A DNA stretch of 64,000 nucleotides from Siderastrea siderea (lineage: Eukaryota; Cnidaria; Anthozoa; Scleractinia; Rhizangiidae), in contig OZ034970.1 in assembly GCA_964030785.1 (NCBI GenBank), forward strand, positions 18,737,134 through 18,801,133. Reading direction: 5' to 3'. Shown one piece after another: positions 18,969 through 31,609 of this stretch. The position numbers were made by a program, and so were the translations under genes. Below the pieces are notes generated by a model. That model made no database searches and was not told where the DNA came from. It saw nothing but the letters and a program-made list of their open reading frames with translations. Within the stretch, counting starts at the first letter, position 1. Every line of letters begins with the position of its first letter.

Positions 18969-21900
18969 GCCCAGAATATCTTGTTATTTTCGCACTGGGC
19001 ACACCACTTTTCAGCGTTTTCAGCAAAGTGCACGCGTTTGTACAAAACAGACTTTTTCAGCCCGAGATAAGAACGTTTTGTCATTTTTGCACTGGGCGAA
19101 CCGCTTTTTAGCGATTTTCAGCGAAGTGCACGAGTTTGTACAAAACAGTCTTTTCATCATAAGAATAGCACGTTTTGTCATTTTCCCACTGTGGGCACCA
19201 CTTTTTAGCGACTTTCAGCAAAGTGCACGAGTTTGTACAAAACAGTGTTTTCAGGCTAAAATCAGCACCTTTTGTCATTTTCGCACCAGGCGCACCACTT
19301 TTTAGCGATTTTTAGCAAAGTTCACGAGTTGTCAAAAACAGGGTTTTCAGGCGCACATCGGCACGTTTTGCCATTTTCGCACTGGGCACACCACTTTTTA
19401 GCGTTTTCAGCAAAGTGCACCAGTTTGTACGAAAGAGAAGTTTCAGCCCGAGATCAGAACGATTTTCATTTCTGCACTAGGTGCACTTCGTTTTAGTCAT
19501 TTTTAGCGAAGTGCACGAGTTTGTACAAAACATTCGTTTTAGTTCGAGATCAGCACCTTTTGTCATTTTCGCACCGGACGCACCACTTTTTAGCAATTTT
19601 TAGCAAGGGGCGCGAGTTTGTCCAACGAGCGAAACAGCGTTATTAGCCCGAGATCAGCACGTTTTATCATTTTTGCACTATCCACACCACTTATTAGCCA
19701 TTTTCAGCAATGTGCACGAGTTTGTACAAAACAGCGCTTTCAGCCCTAGATCAGCACCTTTTGTCATTTTCGCACCAGGCGCACCACTTTTTAGCGATTT
19801 TTAGGAAAGTTCACGAGTTGTCAAAAACAGGGTTTTCAGGCGGACATCGGCACGTTTTGCCATTTTCGCACTGGGCACACCACTTTTTAGCGTTTTCAGC
19901 AAAGTGCACCAGTTTGTACGAAAGAGAAGTTTCAGCCCGAGATCAGAACGTTTTTCATTTCTGCACTAGGTGCACTTCGTTTTAGTCATTTTTAGCGAAG
20001 TGCACGAGTTTATACAAAACATTTGTTTTAGTTCGAGATCAGCACCTTTTGTCATTTTCGCACCGGACGCACCACTTTTTAGCAATTTTTAGCAAAGGGT
20101 GCGAGTTTGTCCAACGAGCGAAACAGCGTTATTAGCCCGAGATCAGCACGTTTTATCATTTTTGCACTGTCCACACCACTTATTAGCCATTTTCAGCAAT
20201 GTGCACGAGTTTGTACAAAACAGCGCTTTCAGCCCTAGATCAGCATATTTTGTCATTTGCACTCTGGGCACACCACTTCTTAGCGTTTTTCAGCAAAGTA
20301 CATGAGCTTGTACAAAACAGCGTTTCCAGCCGGAGATGAGCACATTTTGTCATTTTCGCACTGGGTGCACCACTTTTTAATTCTTTTCAGCAAAGTGCAC
20401 GAGTTTCTACAAAACAGCGTTTTCAGCCCGAGATGAGCACGCTTTTGTCATTTTCGCATTGGATCCACCACTTTTAGGCGCTTTTCAGCAAAGCGCACGA
20501 GTCATTTTCGCATTTGGTGTCCTTCGTTTTAGCCATTTGTGCACGAGTTTCTACAAAACAGTATTTCTAGCCAGAGATCAGCACGTTTTAACAAGCTCGC
20601 ACTGGGCGCGCCACTTTTTAACACTTTTCAGCAAAGTGTACGAGTTTGTCCAAAGAGCTAAACAGCGTTATTAGCCCGAGATCAGTACGTTTTATCATTT
20701 TCGCACCGTCCACACCACTTATTAGCGATTTTCAGCAAAGTGCCGAGTTTGTGCAAAACAGCATTTTCAGCCCTAGATCAGCATGTTTTGTCATTTTCGC
20801 ACTGGGCACACCACTTCTTAGCGTTTTCGGCAAAGTGCACGAGTTTGTACAAAACAGTGTTTTCAGTCCGAGATGAGCACGCTTTTGTCATTTTCGCATT
20901 GGGCCCACCACTTTTTAGCGCTTTTCGGCAAAGCGCACGAGTCATTTTCGCATTTGGCGCCCTCCGTCTTAGCCATTTTTAGCAAAGTGCACGAGTTTCT
21001 CCAGAACAGTATTTCTAGCTGGAGATCCCCATTTTTTTACAGTTTCCCACTGGGCGCACCACTTTTTAGCGATTTTCAGCAAAGGGCATCAGTTTGTCCA
21101 AACCAGCGTTTTCTGCCGGACATCAGCACGTTTTGTCATTTTTACACTGGGCGCACCACTTTTTAGCAATTTTTAGCAAAGTGCACGAGTTTATCCAAAG
21201 AGCAAAACAGCGTTATTAGCCCGAGATCAGCACGTTTTATCGTTTTCGCACTGTGCACACCACTTAATAGCGATTTTCAGCAAAGTGCACAAGTTTGTAC
21301 AAAACAGCGTTTTCAGTCCTAGATCAGCATGTCTTGTCATTTTCGCATTGGGCCCACCAGTTCTTAGCCTTTTTAAGCAAAGCGCACGAGTTTGTACAAA
21401 AGAGCGTTTTCAGCCCTAGATCAGAAGGTTTCTCATTTTCGCATTTAGCGCCCTCTGTTTTAGCCATTTTTACCAAAGTGCACGAATTTCTATAAAACAG
21501 TATTTCTAGCCGGAGATCAGCATGTTTTAAAATTTTTTTGCACTGGGCGCACAACTTTTTAGCGATTTTCAGCAAAGGGCATCAGTTTGTCCAAAACAGC
21601 GTTTTCTGCCCGACATCAGCACGTCTTGTCATTTTCGTACTGGGCGCATCACTTATTACCAATTTTTAGCAAAGTGCAGGAGTTTGTCCAAAGAGCAAAA
21701 CAGCGTTATTAGCCCGAGATCAGCACGTTTTATCATTTTCGCACTGTGCACACCACTTTTTAACAAATTTCCGCAAAGTTTACGAGTTTGTCCAAAACAG
21801 CGTTTTCAGTTCTAGATCAGCATGTTTTGTCATTTTCGCTCTGGGCACACCACTTCTTAGCGTTTTCAGCAAAGTGCATGAGTTTGTCCGAAACAGCGTT

Positions 21901-23198
21901 TTCAGCCGGAGATCAGGACGTTTTACCATTTTCGCCCTGGGCGGACCTTTTTTAGCGCTTTTCAGCAAAGCACACCAGTTTGTACAAAACAGCATTTTCA
22001 GCCCGAGATCAGCACGTTTTGTCATTTTCGCACTGGGCACACCGCTTCTTAGCGATGTTCAGCAAAGGGCATCAGTTTGTCCAAAACAGCGTTTTCTGCC
22101 CGACAGCAGCACGTTTTGTCATTTTCGTACTAGGCGCACGTCTTTTGTGACTTTTAGCAAAGTGCACGAGTTTGTCCAAAAGGGCGTTTATTTTTGCACT
22201 GGGTGCACCACTTTTTAACTCTCTTCAGCAAAGTGCACGAGTTTGTTCAAAGACCGAAAACGCGTTATTAGCCCGAGGTCAACACGTTTTAACATTTTCG
22301 CACTGGGTGGACCTCTTTTTAGCGATTTTCAGCAAAGGGCATCAGTTTATCCAAACAAGCGTTTTCAGCCTGAGATCAGCACGTTTCCTCATTTTCGCAC
22401 TGGGTGCACCAATTTTAAGCGATTTTTAGTAAGTGCACGAGTTTTTACAAAACAGCGTTTTCAGCCCAAGATCAGCATGTTTTGTCATTTTCGCACTGGG
22501 CGCAACACTTTTTAGCTTTTTTCAGCAAAGTGCACCAGTTTGTGCAAAACAGGATTTTCAACAAGAGATCAGCATATTTTGTCATTTTCGCACTGGGCGC
22601 ACCACTTTTTAGCGACTTTTAACAAAGTGCACGAGTTTGTACAAAACAGTGTTTTCAGCCCAAGACCAGCACGTTTTGTCATTTTCGCACTGGAATTCCA
22701 CTTTTTACACTTTTCAGCAAAGCGCACCAGTTTGTACAAAGCTGTGTTTTCAGCCCGAGATCTGAATGTTTTGTCATTTTCGCACTTGGCTCACTACTTT
22801 TTAGCCATTTTTTAGCAAAAGTGCACGAGGTTGTGCAAAACAATGTTTTCAGCCCGACATCTGCACGTTTTGTCATTTTCGCACTGGGCACACCACTTTT
22901 TAGCGACTTTTAGCAAAGTGCAGGAGTTTGTGCGAAACAGCATTTTCTCCCCGAGATCAGCATGTTTTGTCATTTTCGCTTTAAGTGCACCAGTTTTTTT
23001 TGCGACTTTCAACACAGTGCACGAGTTTGTACAAACCAGCGTTTTCAGCCCGAGATCAGCATGTTTTGTCATTTTCGCACGGGGTGCACCAGTTTTTTTT
23101 TTACTTTGAACACAGTGCACGAGTTTGTACAAACCAGCGTTCTTAGCCCGAGATCAGCACGTGTTGTCATTTTCGCACTGGGTGCATCACTTCTTAGA
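18969..23198 (+). repeat. Satellite array 1, 97-bp unit
   Basis: About 43 diverged units are expected from the length. Core blocks are TTTTGTCATTTTCGCACTGG, then CACCACTTTTTAGCGATTTT, AAAGTGCACGAGTTTGTACA and CAGCGTTTTCAGCCCGAGAT. A common variant reads TTTGTCCAAAGAGCAAAACA with GTTATTAGCCC, about 7 bp longer. The unit contains the perfect palindrome TTTGTACAAA and GTGCAC. Because 97 is not a multiple of three, open frames drift through the array; they are artefacts. A five-unit higher-order block of about 488 bp repeats at 19,265 and 19,753. The array sits between the convergent 3' ends of P11 and P12. Confidence 0.95.
19265..20240 (+). repeat. Higher-order repeat inside array 1 (two blocks of about 488 bp)
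   Basis: The order of unit variants from GCACCTTTTGTCATTTTCGC at 19,265 recurs at 19,753, with matching private variants such as the CACGAGTTGTCAAAAACAGG unit. This implies block-wise amplification of five units rather than single units. Confidence 0.8.
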
Positions 23199-23591
23199 CC
23201 CTGTTCTAGAGCTCGGACTAAATGAGGTTGGCCCACAAAATTATCGGTGTGTCTTAATCGCGTGTTAAAATAACGTTCGTGCACTCCCCTGTTTTCACTG
23301 CACGCGTTCACATAGGAGTGAATATCAAATTCAAAGGCTCCGGGAGTTTGAGGATGAAGTTAACTTCCCCTTTTTTGAAGAAGTTGACTTTCAAAGGGCC
23401 GCTGGCATTCAAATCTATTCATGACTTCATTGCTTAACATATCTTTCCTAATTTCTTGCCCCAGAGCGTCCATAGCCTTCTTGATCGTCATTTTGTCCAT
23501 CTTTTTCATCTTGGCCTTGTAGCCAACACAAGACTTTCTTGCGTGATACACCCCTTAGACCTGCTGCGTCTTTTACTTCTTCTCGTGGCAT
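23199..23591 (-). pseudogene. P12, hypothetical, 3' end abutting the array (first copy)
   Basis: On the minus strand, an ATG at 23,591 opens a frame (MPREEVKDAAGL). A shifted frame then encodes MDALGQEIRKDMLSNEVMNR and, after a stop, FEFDIHSYVN and RYFNTRLRHTDNFVGQPHL. It ends at RALEQGLR, where the satellite starts. The unit 2/3 copy is less broken. P12 and P1 are divergent, with start codons about 210 bp apart. The function is unknown. Confidence 0.45.
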
Positions 23592-23751
23592 CGTAGTTTA
23601 TTTTCACAGAACTGAAGCATGTGGTGCCTTTTATGAAAAAAAAAACGAGAGTCACGTGTCTTTGTCTGAGAAGCAATCAGTTCGGTGGGAAACGTTACAG
23701 CTACTGCTTCCCCTTTCCCTTTTTTCTCAGAATCCTTTACGATGGAAGGGG

Positions 23752-23802
23752 TATAAAAACCGAAAGCACCCTTGTCATAGGCTCAGTCACACAGTCAAGA
23801 TG
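23752..23802 (+). promoter_or_regulatory. P1 core promoter, duplicated copy (TATA + initiator + ATG)
   Basis: TATAAAAA at 23,752 is followed 31 bp later by TCAGTC (initiator consensus TCAKTY), and the P1 ATG lies at 23,800. The same arrangement occurs at 31,610 and 45,889. Confidence 0.6.
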
Positions 23803-24068
23803 ATGCAGAGACCAAGGAAACCTTTGCAAGATCTGAGTAGTTTCATAAACGTTGCATAAAAGATAAAGAGGGCAGAATTAGACGAGGAGTGGCAAGGGGA
23901 CCTCCTCTGGTTTCGTAGTCATCTCTAGTTGGACGTAGACGAAGACAACGCCCGTCTGTTTCCCAGATTTTACTGGAGCGTGATAGATGCGGACAGGAAT
24001 GCCTTCCCGCGCAGACGCCAGAAGAAGGTTCTGGGAGAGATGTTGAAGAGTGAGATCGTGCCTTACGT
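23800..24068 (+). pseudogene. P1, 5' part only, cut by the tandem-duplication junction
   Basis: It has the P1 start and N-terminal region (MMQRPRKPLQDLSSFI), an early TAA and a TAG, then LDVDEDNARLF. It stops after the VPYVY codons, where the sequence switches to the SINE of the second copy. It cannot encode a full P1. Confidence 0.7.
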
Positions 24069-24253
24069 TTATGGGATGCTAGTCCATCACAGGGTTACCC
24101 CTACCAGTGTGTCGCTTGAAGCCATTTCATACACCTGGATAAAGAGAGACAATGTGGGTTAAGTTCTTTGTTTAAGGAAAGAACACGAATTCAGGGACTG
24201 GCTCGAACAGACAAGAACTCCAACACATTAACCACTACACCATTGCACCCCCA
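24069..24253 (-). mobile_element. tRNA-derived SINE, truncated copy at the duplication junction
   Basis: It has the same SINE head as at 16,491-16,675, with a better B box (GTTCGAGCC on the minus strand). Its 3' tail is missing because the junction with P1 falls inside it. Confidence 0.6.
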
Positions 24254-24345
24254 GGACTTGACTGCTAGCTAACAGTTAAAGACTAGAGCGTTGACGCTCA
24301 CTATCTACCACTTCTTATGCCCAAATATGGTCATAGACTTTTCTA

Positions 24346-24609
24346 ATGGATCAGCCTCTATGTACAGACTACACGGGAGGTGCCTGCGGTGTGAATCTTT
24401 TGACTGAGGAACTTGGGATACAAGTAGAAGTAGTCATAGGTCCTGCACAAATCCTGTACCCCTTTCGATTACTAAACCTACTTAAATCATGCAGACCCAC
24501 TCTGAAATCTTATGCCATCTTGGCTGGAGTAAACTACCCTTTGACTGGTGTCCCCTTAATTGTCTTCATACTGCTATACCGCAAAGTTAAAGAAAAAACG
24601 AAAGAATAG
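24346..24609 (+). CDS. Hypothetical 87-residue protein, duplicate
   Basis: The translation is identical to the frame at 16,768. The identity reflects the recent duplication and is not evidence of function. Confidence 0.3.
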   Translation: MDQPLCTDYTGGACGVNLLTEELGIQVEVVIGPAQILYPFRLLNLLKSCRPTLKSYAILAGVNYPLTGVPLIVFILLYRKVKEKTKE

Positions 24610-24938
24610 AAAAAGGGAAACGAGGACCCCGTCTTTTGTACCCTTTCCCAAGAAACCAAGTTACATGAGTCGACTGTATAAAAAAAGGTGCTTTGGCTCT
24701 CTGGGTCTTTTTTCTCAGTGACCTGAGCCAGATAAAAGATCAGGCAGAGAAAGCAGATCTTAGTAATGTGTCACGTAAGACGTCCTGTCTTTGCTACTAG
24801 AACAAGAAGAGGATGACTTTTAATGATAAGAGCACGTCTTTTTATACAGCGGTAGTTGTATTGATCGTAATGCAGAGTAAGCGCTCCAAGTTGACCTTCA
24901 ACCTGATGTGGAACGGCATTTAAACACAACTGCGTCAA

Positions 24939-25155
24939 ACGGGCAATTTTTGTGGACTGTCTTCATCCAGTAACTACCGAGAAAAGATGCAATGAGCCAT
25001 TAATCGTGTGTTGGACACTCGCATAGCTGACGAAGACCAGCGGTATTTCACCCTTGACTTTACTAGAATTTCTATAGAGGGGCATTGCGGACGGGGGAGT
25101 GGCTTTGTGGTGGGTTGTGCGAGTGTGAGCTCCTACAACGTTTGGCTGATGCTTT
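24939..25155 (+). pseudogene. P9, duplicate copy
   Basis: It has the same internal TGA as the copy at 17,361, which confirms that the break predates the tandem duplication. Confidence 0.4.
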
Positions 25156-25404
25156 GAAAGGGAGGGAGCAATTTGAAGGTGTCAACTCTCCATCGCACAA
25201 ATTAAAACCGGGGCAACAGAGTCCTTGAAATAAAACAAAAAAGATCCCGAGTGTGGTACTGAAACCCTGGTGATTACCAGAGGTGTATTTTCAAACAACG
25301 AGTAAGGGATTTATTATCCAACTCAACTGTACAATATTTTTGGATTTTTGTACTCTTTTTGCGCGCCTTCTGTACAATAACTAATACAGTTGGATGGTAA
25401 ACGT

Positions 25405-25450
25405 ACTTGCTTACTTATTTACTTACTGACTTATTTACTTACTTATCCTC
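25405..25450 (+). repeat. Degenerate (TTAC)n microsatellite, duplicate
   Basis: It has the same length and sequence as at 17,827. Confidence 0.85.
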
Positions 25451-25456
25451 TTTGTT

Positions 25457-25776
25457 CCTTATGGAATTGAGGTCGTCCCCTAGAACTCGCCTTCTGACCT
25501 TATGTGTCCATTCTATCAACACTACGTCAATGCCCAGACCTATCGCTGATTCCTACAACGAGCTACTAATCTTCAAGAGATCCAAGAGTAGAAGGAGGAG
25601 AAAAACTGAAATACCAGCCAAACGTTGGAGAAGCCGCTTATCTTCAGACACTCCAGGCGAACAAAGGAAAAGAGGAAGAGGAAGAGAATGAGGACAGACC
25701 ACTGCCACTTCACGTCACGGAAGCCATGCAACGTCAAGATTATATTCCCAATCTAGTGATAACTGAAAGGGGGAAT
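25457..25776 (+). pseudogene. P10, duplicate copy
   Basis: It differs from the first copy by a few substitutions, such as Ser for Ala in KRSKSRRRRK, where it agrees with unit 2. It shares the TGA after GRGRE. Confidence 0.4.
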
Positions 25777-25889
25777 GATGTTAGACCTTATGCTCCAAAG
25801 CAGAACATTGTATCCGTGATGTTCTTCAGTGGTTAGACACAAGGATCGAAGAGGACCCTCATCAAGTAAACGTTCTTAGCCAGAATTAG

Positions 25890-26081
25890 GTGCTGCAGTT
25901 ATTTCGTGGTCTACAAATATCATGCTTAGAATTTTGGTATCTCGGAACACAAAAAAGGTACTTTCCTCACAAGTTGAACAAAAACACCAGCTCGAAGCCA
26001 CGTCGCCCAAAGACTGTTCAACTTCTCAAAAGTAGTACCAAGAGCAGCGAGACCAAGGCGTCGTGTTTGATCTTCAAGTAG
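25890..26081 (+). pseudogene. Short basic open frame between P10 and P11, duplicate
   Basis: The translation is identical to 18,312-18,503. It carries the same doubts. Confidence 0.25.
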
Positions 26082-26243
26082 AGTTGGTGACCTAGTGCGA
26101 ATCGGAGATCAGGTTACTGAAGATAAGGTGTCCGACATTTAAGGTGATTCCGTTTAATTGCATTGCGCATCCTTTCTACGCATCATTTTTCCCGTGATTA
26201 GCGCGCAGCGAGCGCGTGCACTTTCGGAACTTGGTAGGTTTTT

Positions 26244-26546
26244 ATGAAAACTGAGTTTTTTAGAGAAATAAATGGTCGTTTTGTCCTAATTGAGCACGTT
26301 GAGCCCCATTTTTTATTGTATAAACTCAATGAGGACAGTGTTTCCAAAGGCAAACAAAAAAGTTAGCAAAAATCTATGATCAGATTTTGCACAGTTTAAA
26401 AAAATCCCTACGAAAAAAGCCATTTAGGGTAGAGGACCGCACATCAATCTACCTTTGTCACCGTCTACTTTTTGAGTTTCCAGATAATTTGAAGCTTTTC
26501 GGCCATGTTTTGTACAACACAGATGACTATACATATGTAGAAAGTC
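26244..26546 (+). pseudogene. P11, duplicate frameshifted copy
   Basis: It has the same one-base frameshift as the copy at 18,666. It runs into array 2. Confidence 0.45.
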
Positions 26547-29500
26547 GCCCAGAATATCTTGTTATTTTCGCACTGGGCACACCACTTTTCAGCGTTTTCA
26601 GCAAAGTGCACGCGTTTGTACAAAACAGACTTTTTCAGCCCGAGATAAGAACGTTTTGTCATTTTTGCACTGGGCGAACCGCTTTTTAGCGATTTTCAGC
26701 GAAGTGCACGAGTTTGTACAAAACAGTCTTTTCATCATAAGAATAGCACGTTTTGTCATTTTCCCACTGTGGGCACCACTTTTTAGCGACTTTCAGCAAA
26801 GTGCACGAGTTTGTACAAAACAGTGTTTTCAGGCTAAAATCAGCACCTTTTGTCATTTTCGCACCAGGCGCACCACTTTTTAGCGATTTTTAGCAAAGTT
26901 CACGAGTTGTCAAAAACAGGGTTTTCAGGCGCACATCGGCACGTTTTGCCATTTTCGCACTGGGCACACCACGTTTTAGCGTTTTCAGCAAAGTGCACCA
27001 GTTTGTACGAAAGAGAAGTTTCAGCCCGAGATCAGAACGATTTTCATTTCTGCACTAGGTGCACTTCGTTTTAGTCATTTTTAGCGAAGTGCACGAGTTT
27101 GTACAAAACATTCGTTTTAGTTCGAGATCAGCACCTTTTGTCATTTTCGCACCGGACGCACCACTTTTTAGCAATTTTTAGCAAGGGGCGCGAGTTTGTC
27201 CAACGAGCGAAACAGCGTTATTAGCCCGAGATCAGCACGTTTTATCATTTTTGCACTATCCACACCACTTATTAGCCATTTTCAGCAATGTGCACGAGTT
27301 TGTACAAAACAGCGCTTTCAGCCCTAGATCAGCACCTTTTGTCATTTTCGCACCAGGCGCACCACTTTTTAGCGATTTTTAGGAAAGTTCACGAGTTGTC
27401 AAAAACAGGGTTTTCAGGCGGACATCGGCACGTTTTGCCATTTTCGCACTGGGCACACCACTTTTTAGCGTTTTCAGCAAAGTGCACCAGTTTGTACGAA
27501 AGAGAAGTTTCAGCCCGAGATCAGAACGTTTTTCATTTCTGCACTAGGTGCACTTCGTTTTAGTCATTTTTAGCGAAGTGCACGAGTTTATACAAAACAT
27601 TTGTTTTAGTTCGAGATCAGCACCTTTTGTCATTTTCGCACCGGACGCACCACTTTTTAGCAATTTTTAGCAAAGGGTGCGAGTTTGTCCAACGAGCGAA
27701 ACAGCGTTATTAGCCCGAGATCAGCACGTTTTATCATTTTTGCACTGTCCACACCACTTATTAGCCATTTTCAGCAATGTGCACGAGTTTGTACAAAACA
27801 GCGCTTTCAGCCCTAGATCAGCATATTTTGTCATTTGCACTCTGGGCACACCACTTCTTAGCGTTTTTCAGCAAAGTACATGAGTTTGTACAAAACAGCG
27901 TTTCCAGCTAGAGATGAGCACATTTTGTCATTTTCGCACTGGGTGCACCACTTTTTAATTCTTTTCAGCAAAGTGCACGAGTTTCTACAAAACAGCGTTT
28001 TCAGCCCGAGATGAGCACGCTTTTGTCATTTTCGCATTGGATCCACCACTTTTAGGCGCTTTTCAGCAAAGCGCACGAGTCATTTTCGCATTTGGTGTCC
28101 TTCGTTTTAGCCATTTGTGCACGAGTTTCTACAAAACAGTATTTCTAGCCAGAGATCAGCACGTTTTAACAAGCTCGCACTGGGCGCGCCACTTTTTAAC
28201 ACTTTTCAGCAAAGTGTACGAGTTTGTCCAAAGAGCTAAACAGCGTTATTAGCCCGAGATCAGTACGTTTTATCATTTTCGCACCGTCCACACCACTTAT
28301 TAGCGATTTTCAGCAAAGTGCCGAGTTTGTGCAAAACAGCATTTTCAGCCCTAGATCAGCATGTTTTGTCATTTTCGCACTGGGCACACCACTTCTTAGC
28401 GTTTTCGGCAAAGTGCACGAGTTTGTACAAAACAGTGTTTTCAGTCCGAGATGAGCACGCTTTTGTCATTTTCGCATTGGGCCCACCACTTTTTAGCGCT
28501 TTTCGGCAAAGCGCACGAGTCATTTTCGCATTTGGCGCCCTCCGTCTTAGCCATTTTTAGCAAAGTGCACGAGTTTCTCCAGAACAGTATTTCTAGCTGG
28601 AGATCCCCATTTTTTTACAGTTTCCCACTGGGCGCACCACTTTTTAGCGATTTTCAGCAAAGGGCATCAGTTTGTCCAAACCAGCGTTTTCTGCCGGACA
28701 TCAGCACGTTTTGTCATTTTTACACTGGGCGCACCACTTTTTAGCAATTTTTAGCAAAGTGCACGAGTTTATCCAAAGAGCAAAACAGCGTTATTAGCCC
28801 GAGATCAGCACGTTTTATCGTTTTCGCACTGTGCACACCACTTAATAGCGATTTTCAGCAAAGTGCACAAGTTTGTACAAAACAGCGTTTTCAGTCCTAG
28901 ATCAGCATGTCTTGTCATTTTCGCATTGGGCCCACCAGTTCTTAGCCTTTTTAAGCAAAGCGCACGAGTTTGTACAAAAGAGCGTTTTCAGCCCTAGATC
29001 AGAAGGTTTCTCATTTTCGCATTTAGCGCCCTCTGTTTTAGCCATTTTTACCAAAGTGCACGAATTTCTATAAAACAGTATTTCTAGCCGGAGATCAGCA
29101 TGTTTTAAAATTTTTTTGCACTGGGCGCACAACTTTTTAGCGATTTTCAGCAAAGGGCATCAGTTTGTCCAAAACAGCGTTTTCTGCCCGACATCAGCAC
29201 GTCTTGTCATTTTCGTACTGGGCGCATCACTTATTACCAATTTTTAGCAAAGTGCAGGAGTTTGTCCAAAGAGCAAAACAGCGTTATTAGCCCGAGATCA
29301 GCACGTTTTATCATTTTCGCACTGTGCACACCACTTTTTAACAAATTTCCGCAAAGTTTACGAGTTTGTCCAAAACAGCGTTTTCAGTTCTAGATCAGCA
29401 TGTTTTGTCATTTTCGCTCTGGGCACACCACTTCTTAGCGTTTTCAGCAAAGTGCATGAGTTTGTCCGAAACAGCGTTTTCAGCCGGAGATCAGGACGTT

Positions 29501-31057
29501 TTACCATTTTCGCCCTGGGCGGACCTTTTTTAGCGCTTTTCAGCAAAGCACACCAGTTTGTACAAAACAGCATTTTCAGCCCGAGATCAGCACGTTTTGT
29601 CATTTTCGCACTGGGCACACCACTTCTTAGCGATGTTCAGCAAAGGGCATCAGTTTGTCCAAAACAGCGTTTTCTGCCCGACAGCAGCACGTTTTGTCAT
29701 TTTCGTACTAGGCGCACGTCTTTTGTGATTTTTAGGAAAGTGCACGAGTTTGTCCAAAAGAGCGTTTCTCGCCCAAGGTCAGCACGTACTGTCAGCACGT
29801 TGTGTTTTGGGCAAAGTGCACGAGTTTGTCCAAAAGAGCAAAAAAGCGTTATTAGCCCGAGATCAGCACGTTTTATGAATGTCTCACTGTGCTCGCCAAA
29901 GTGCACGAGTTTGTACAAAACAGCGTTTTCAGCCCTAGATCAGCACGTTTTGTCATTTTCGCACTGGGCACACCACTTCTTAGCGTTTTCAGCTAAGTGC
30001 ATGAGTTTGTACAAAACAGCGTTTTCAGCCGGAGATCAGCACGTTTTAACATTTTCGCACTGAGCGCACCACTTGTTAGCGATTTTCAGCAAAGGGCATC
30101 AGTTTGTCCAAAGCAGCGTTTTCTGCCCGAGATCAGCACGCTTCCTCATTTTTGCACTCGGTGCAGCACCTTTAAGCGATTTTCAGCAAACTGCACGAGT
30201 TTGTCCAAAACAGCGTTTTCAGCCCGAGATTAGCACGTACTGTCATTTTTGCACTGGGTGCACCACTTTTTAACTCTTTTCAGCAAAGTGCACGAGTTTG
30301 TTCAAAGACCGAAAACGCGTTATTAGCCCGAGGTCAACACGTTTTAACATTTTCGCACTGGGTGGACCTCTTTTTAGCGATTTTCAGCAAAGGGCATCAG
30401 TTTATCCAAACAAGCGTTTTCAGCCTGAGATCAGCACGTTTCCTCATTTTCGCACTGGGTGCACCAATTTTAAGCGATTTTTAGTAAGTGCACGAGTTTT
30501 TACAAAACAGCGTTTTCAGCCCAAGATCAGCATGTTTTGTCATTTTCGCACTGGGCGCAACACTTTTTAGCGACTTTTAACAAAGTGCACGAGTTTGTAC
30601 AAAACAGTGTTTTCAGCCCAAGACCAGCACGTTTTGTCATTTTCGCACTGGAATTCCACTTTATACACTTTTCAGCAAAGCGCACCAGTTTGTACAAAGC
30701 TGTGTTTTCAGCCCGAGATCTGAACGTTTTGTCATTTTCGCACTGGGCACACCACTTTTTAGCGACTTTTAGCAAAGTGCAGGAGTTTGTGCGAAACAGC
30801 ATTTTCTCCCCGAGATCAGCATGTTTTGTCATTTTCGCTTTAAGTGCACCAGTTTTTTTTGCGACTTTCAACACAGTGCACGAGTTTGTACAAACCAGCG
30901 TTTTCAGCCCGAGATCAGCATGTTTTGTCATTTTCGCACGGGGTGCACCAGTTTTTTTTTTACTTTGAACACAGTGCACGAGTTTGTACAAACCAACGTT
31001 CTTAGCCCGAGATCAGCACGTGTTGTCATTTTCGCACTGGGTGCATCACTTCTTAGA
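26547..31057 (+). repeat. Satellite array 2, 97-bp unit
   Basis: This is a near copy of array 1, with about 46 units by length. Its internal gains and losses are in whole units, which indicates unequal exchange or slippage after the 7.58-kb duplication. A segment at 29,720-29,920 contains irregular shortened units (CACGTACTGTCAGCACGTTG). Confidence 0.95.
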
Positions 31058-31450
31058 CCCTGTTCTAGAGCTCGGACTAAATGAGGTTGGCCCACAAAAT
31101 TATCGGTGTGTCTTAATCGCGTGTTAAAATAACGTTCGTGCACTCCCCTGTTTTCACTGCACGCGTTCACATAGGAGTGAATATCAAATTCAAAGGCTCC
31201 GGGAGTTTGAGGATGAAGTTAACTTCCCCTTTTTTGAAGAAGTTGACTTTCAAAGGGCCGCTGGCATTCAAATCTATTCATGACTTCATTGCTTAACATA
31301 TCTTTCCTAATTTCTTGCCCCAGAGCGTCCATAGCCTTCTTGATCGTCATTTTGTCCATCTTTTTCATCTTGGCCTTGTAGCCAACACAAGACTTTCTTG
31401 CGTGATACACCCCTTAGACCTGCTGCGTCTTTTACTTCTTCTCGTGGCAT
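31058..31450 (-). pseudogene. P12, second copy (upstream of intact-order P1)
   Basis: It has the same broken structure as at 23,199-23,591. Its start region and the P1 promoter lie back to back. Confidence 0.45.
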
Positions 31451-31609
31451 CGTAGTTTATTTTCACCGAACTGAAGCATGTGGCGCCTTTTATGAAAAAA
31501 AAACGAGAGTCACGTGTCTTTGTCTGAGAAGCAATCAGTTCGGGGGGAAACGTTACAGCTACTGCTTCCCCTTTCCCTTTTTTCCCAGAATCCTTTACGA
31601 TGGAAGGGG

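Larger units (their letters stand above)
16491..24068 (+). repeat. 7,578-bp tandem duplication, first copy
   Basis: The sequence from TTATGGGATGCTAG at 16,491 recurs from 24,069 with only scattered differences outside the array. The copy ends inside P1 (after VPYVY), where the second copy's SINE starts. The constant offset of 7,578 bp holds up to the array, for example 16,768 to 24,346 and 18,809 to 26,387. Confidence 0.95.
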
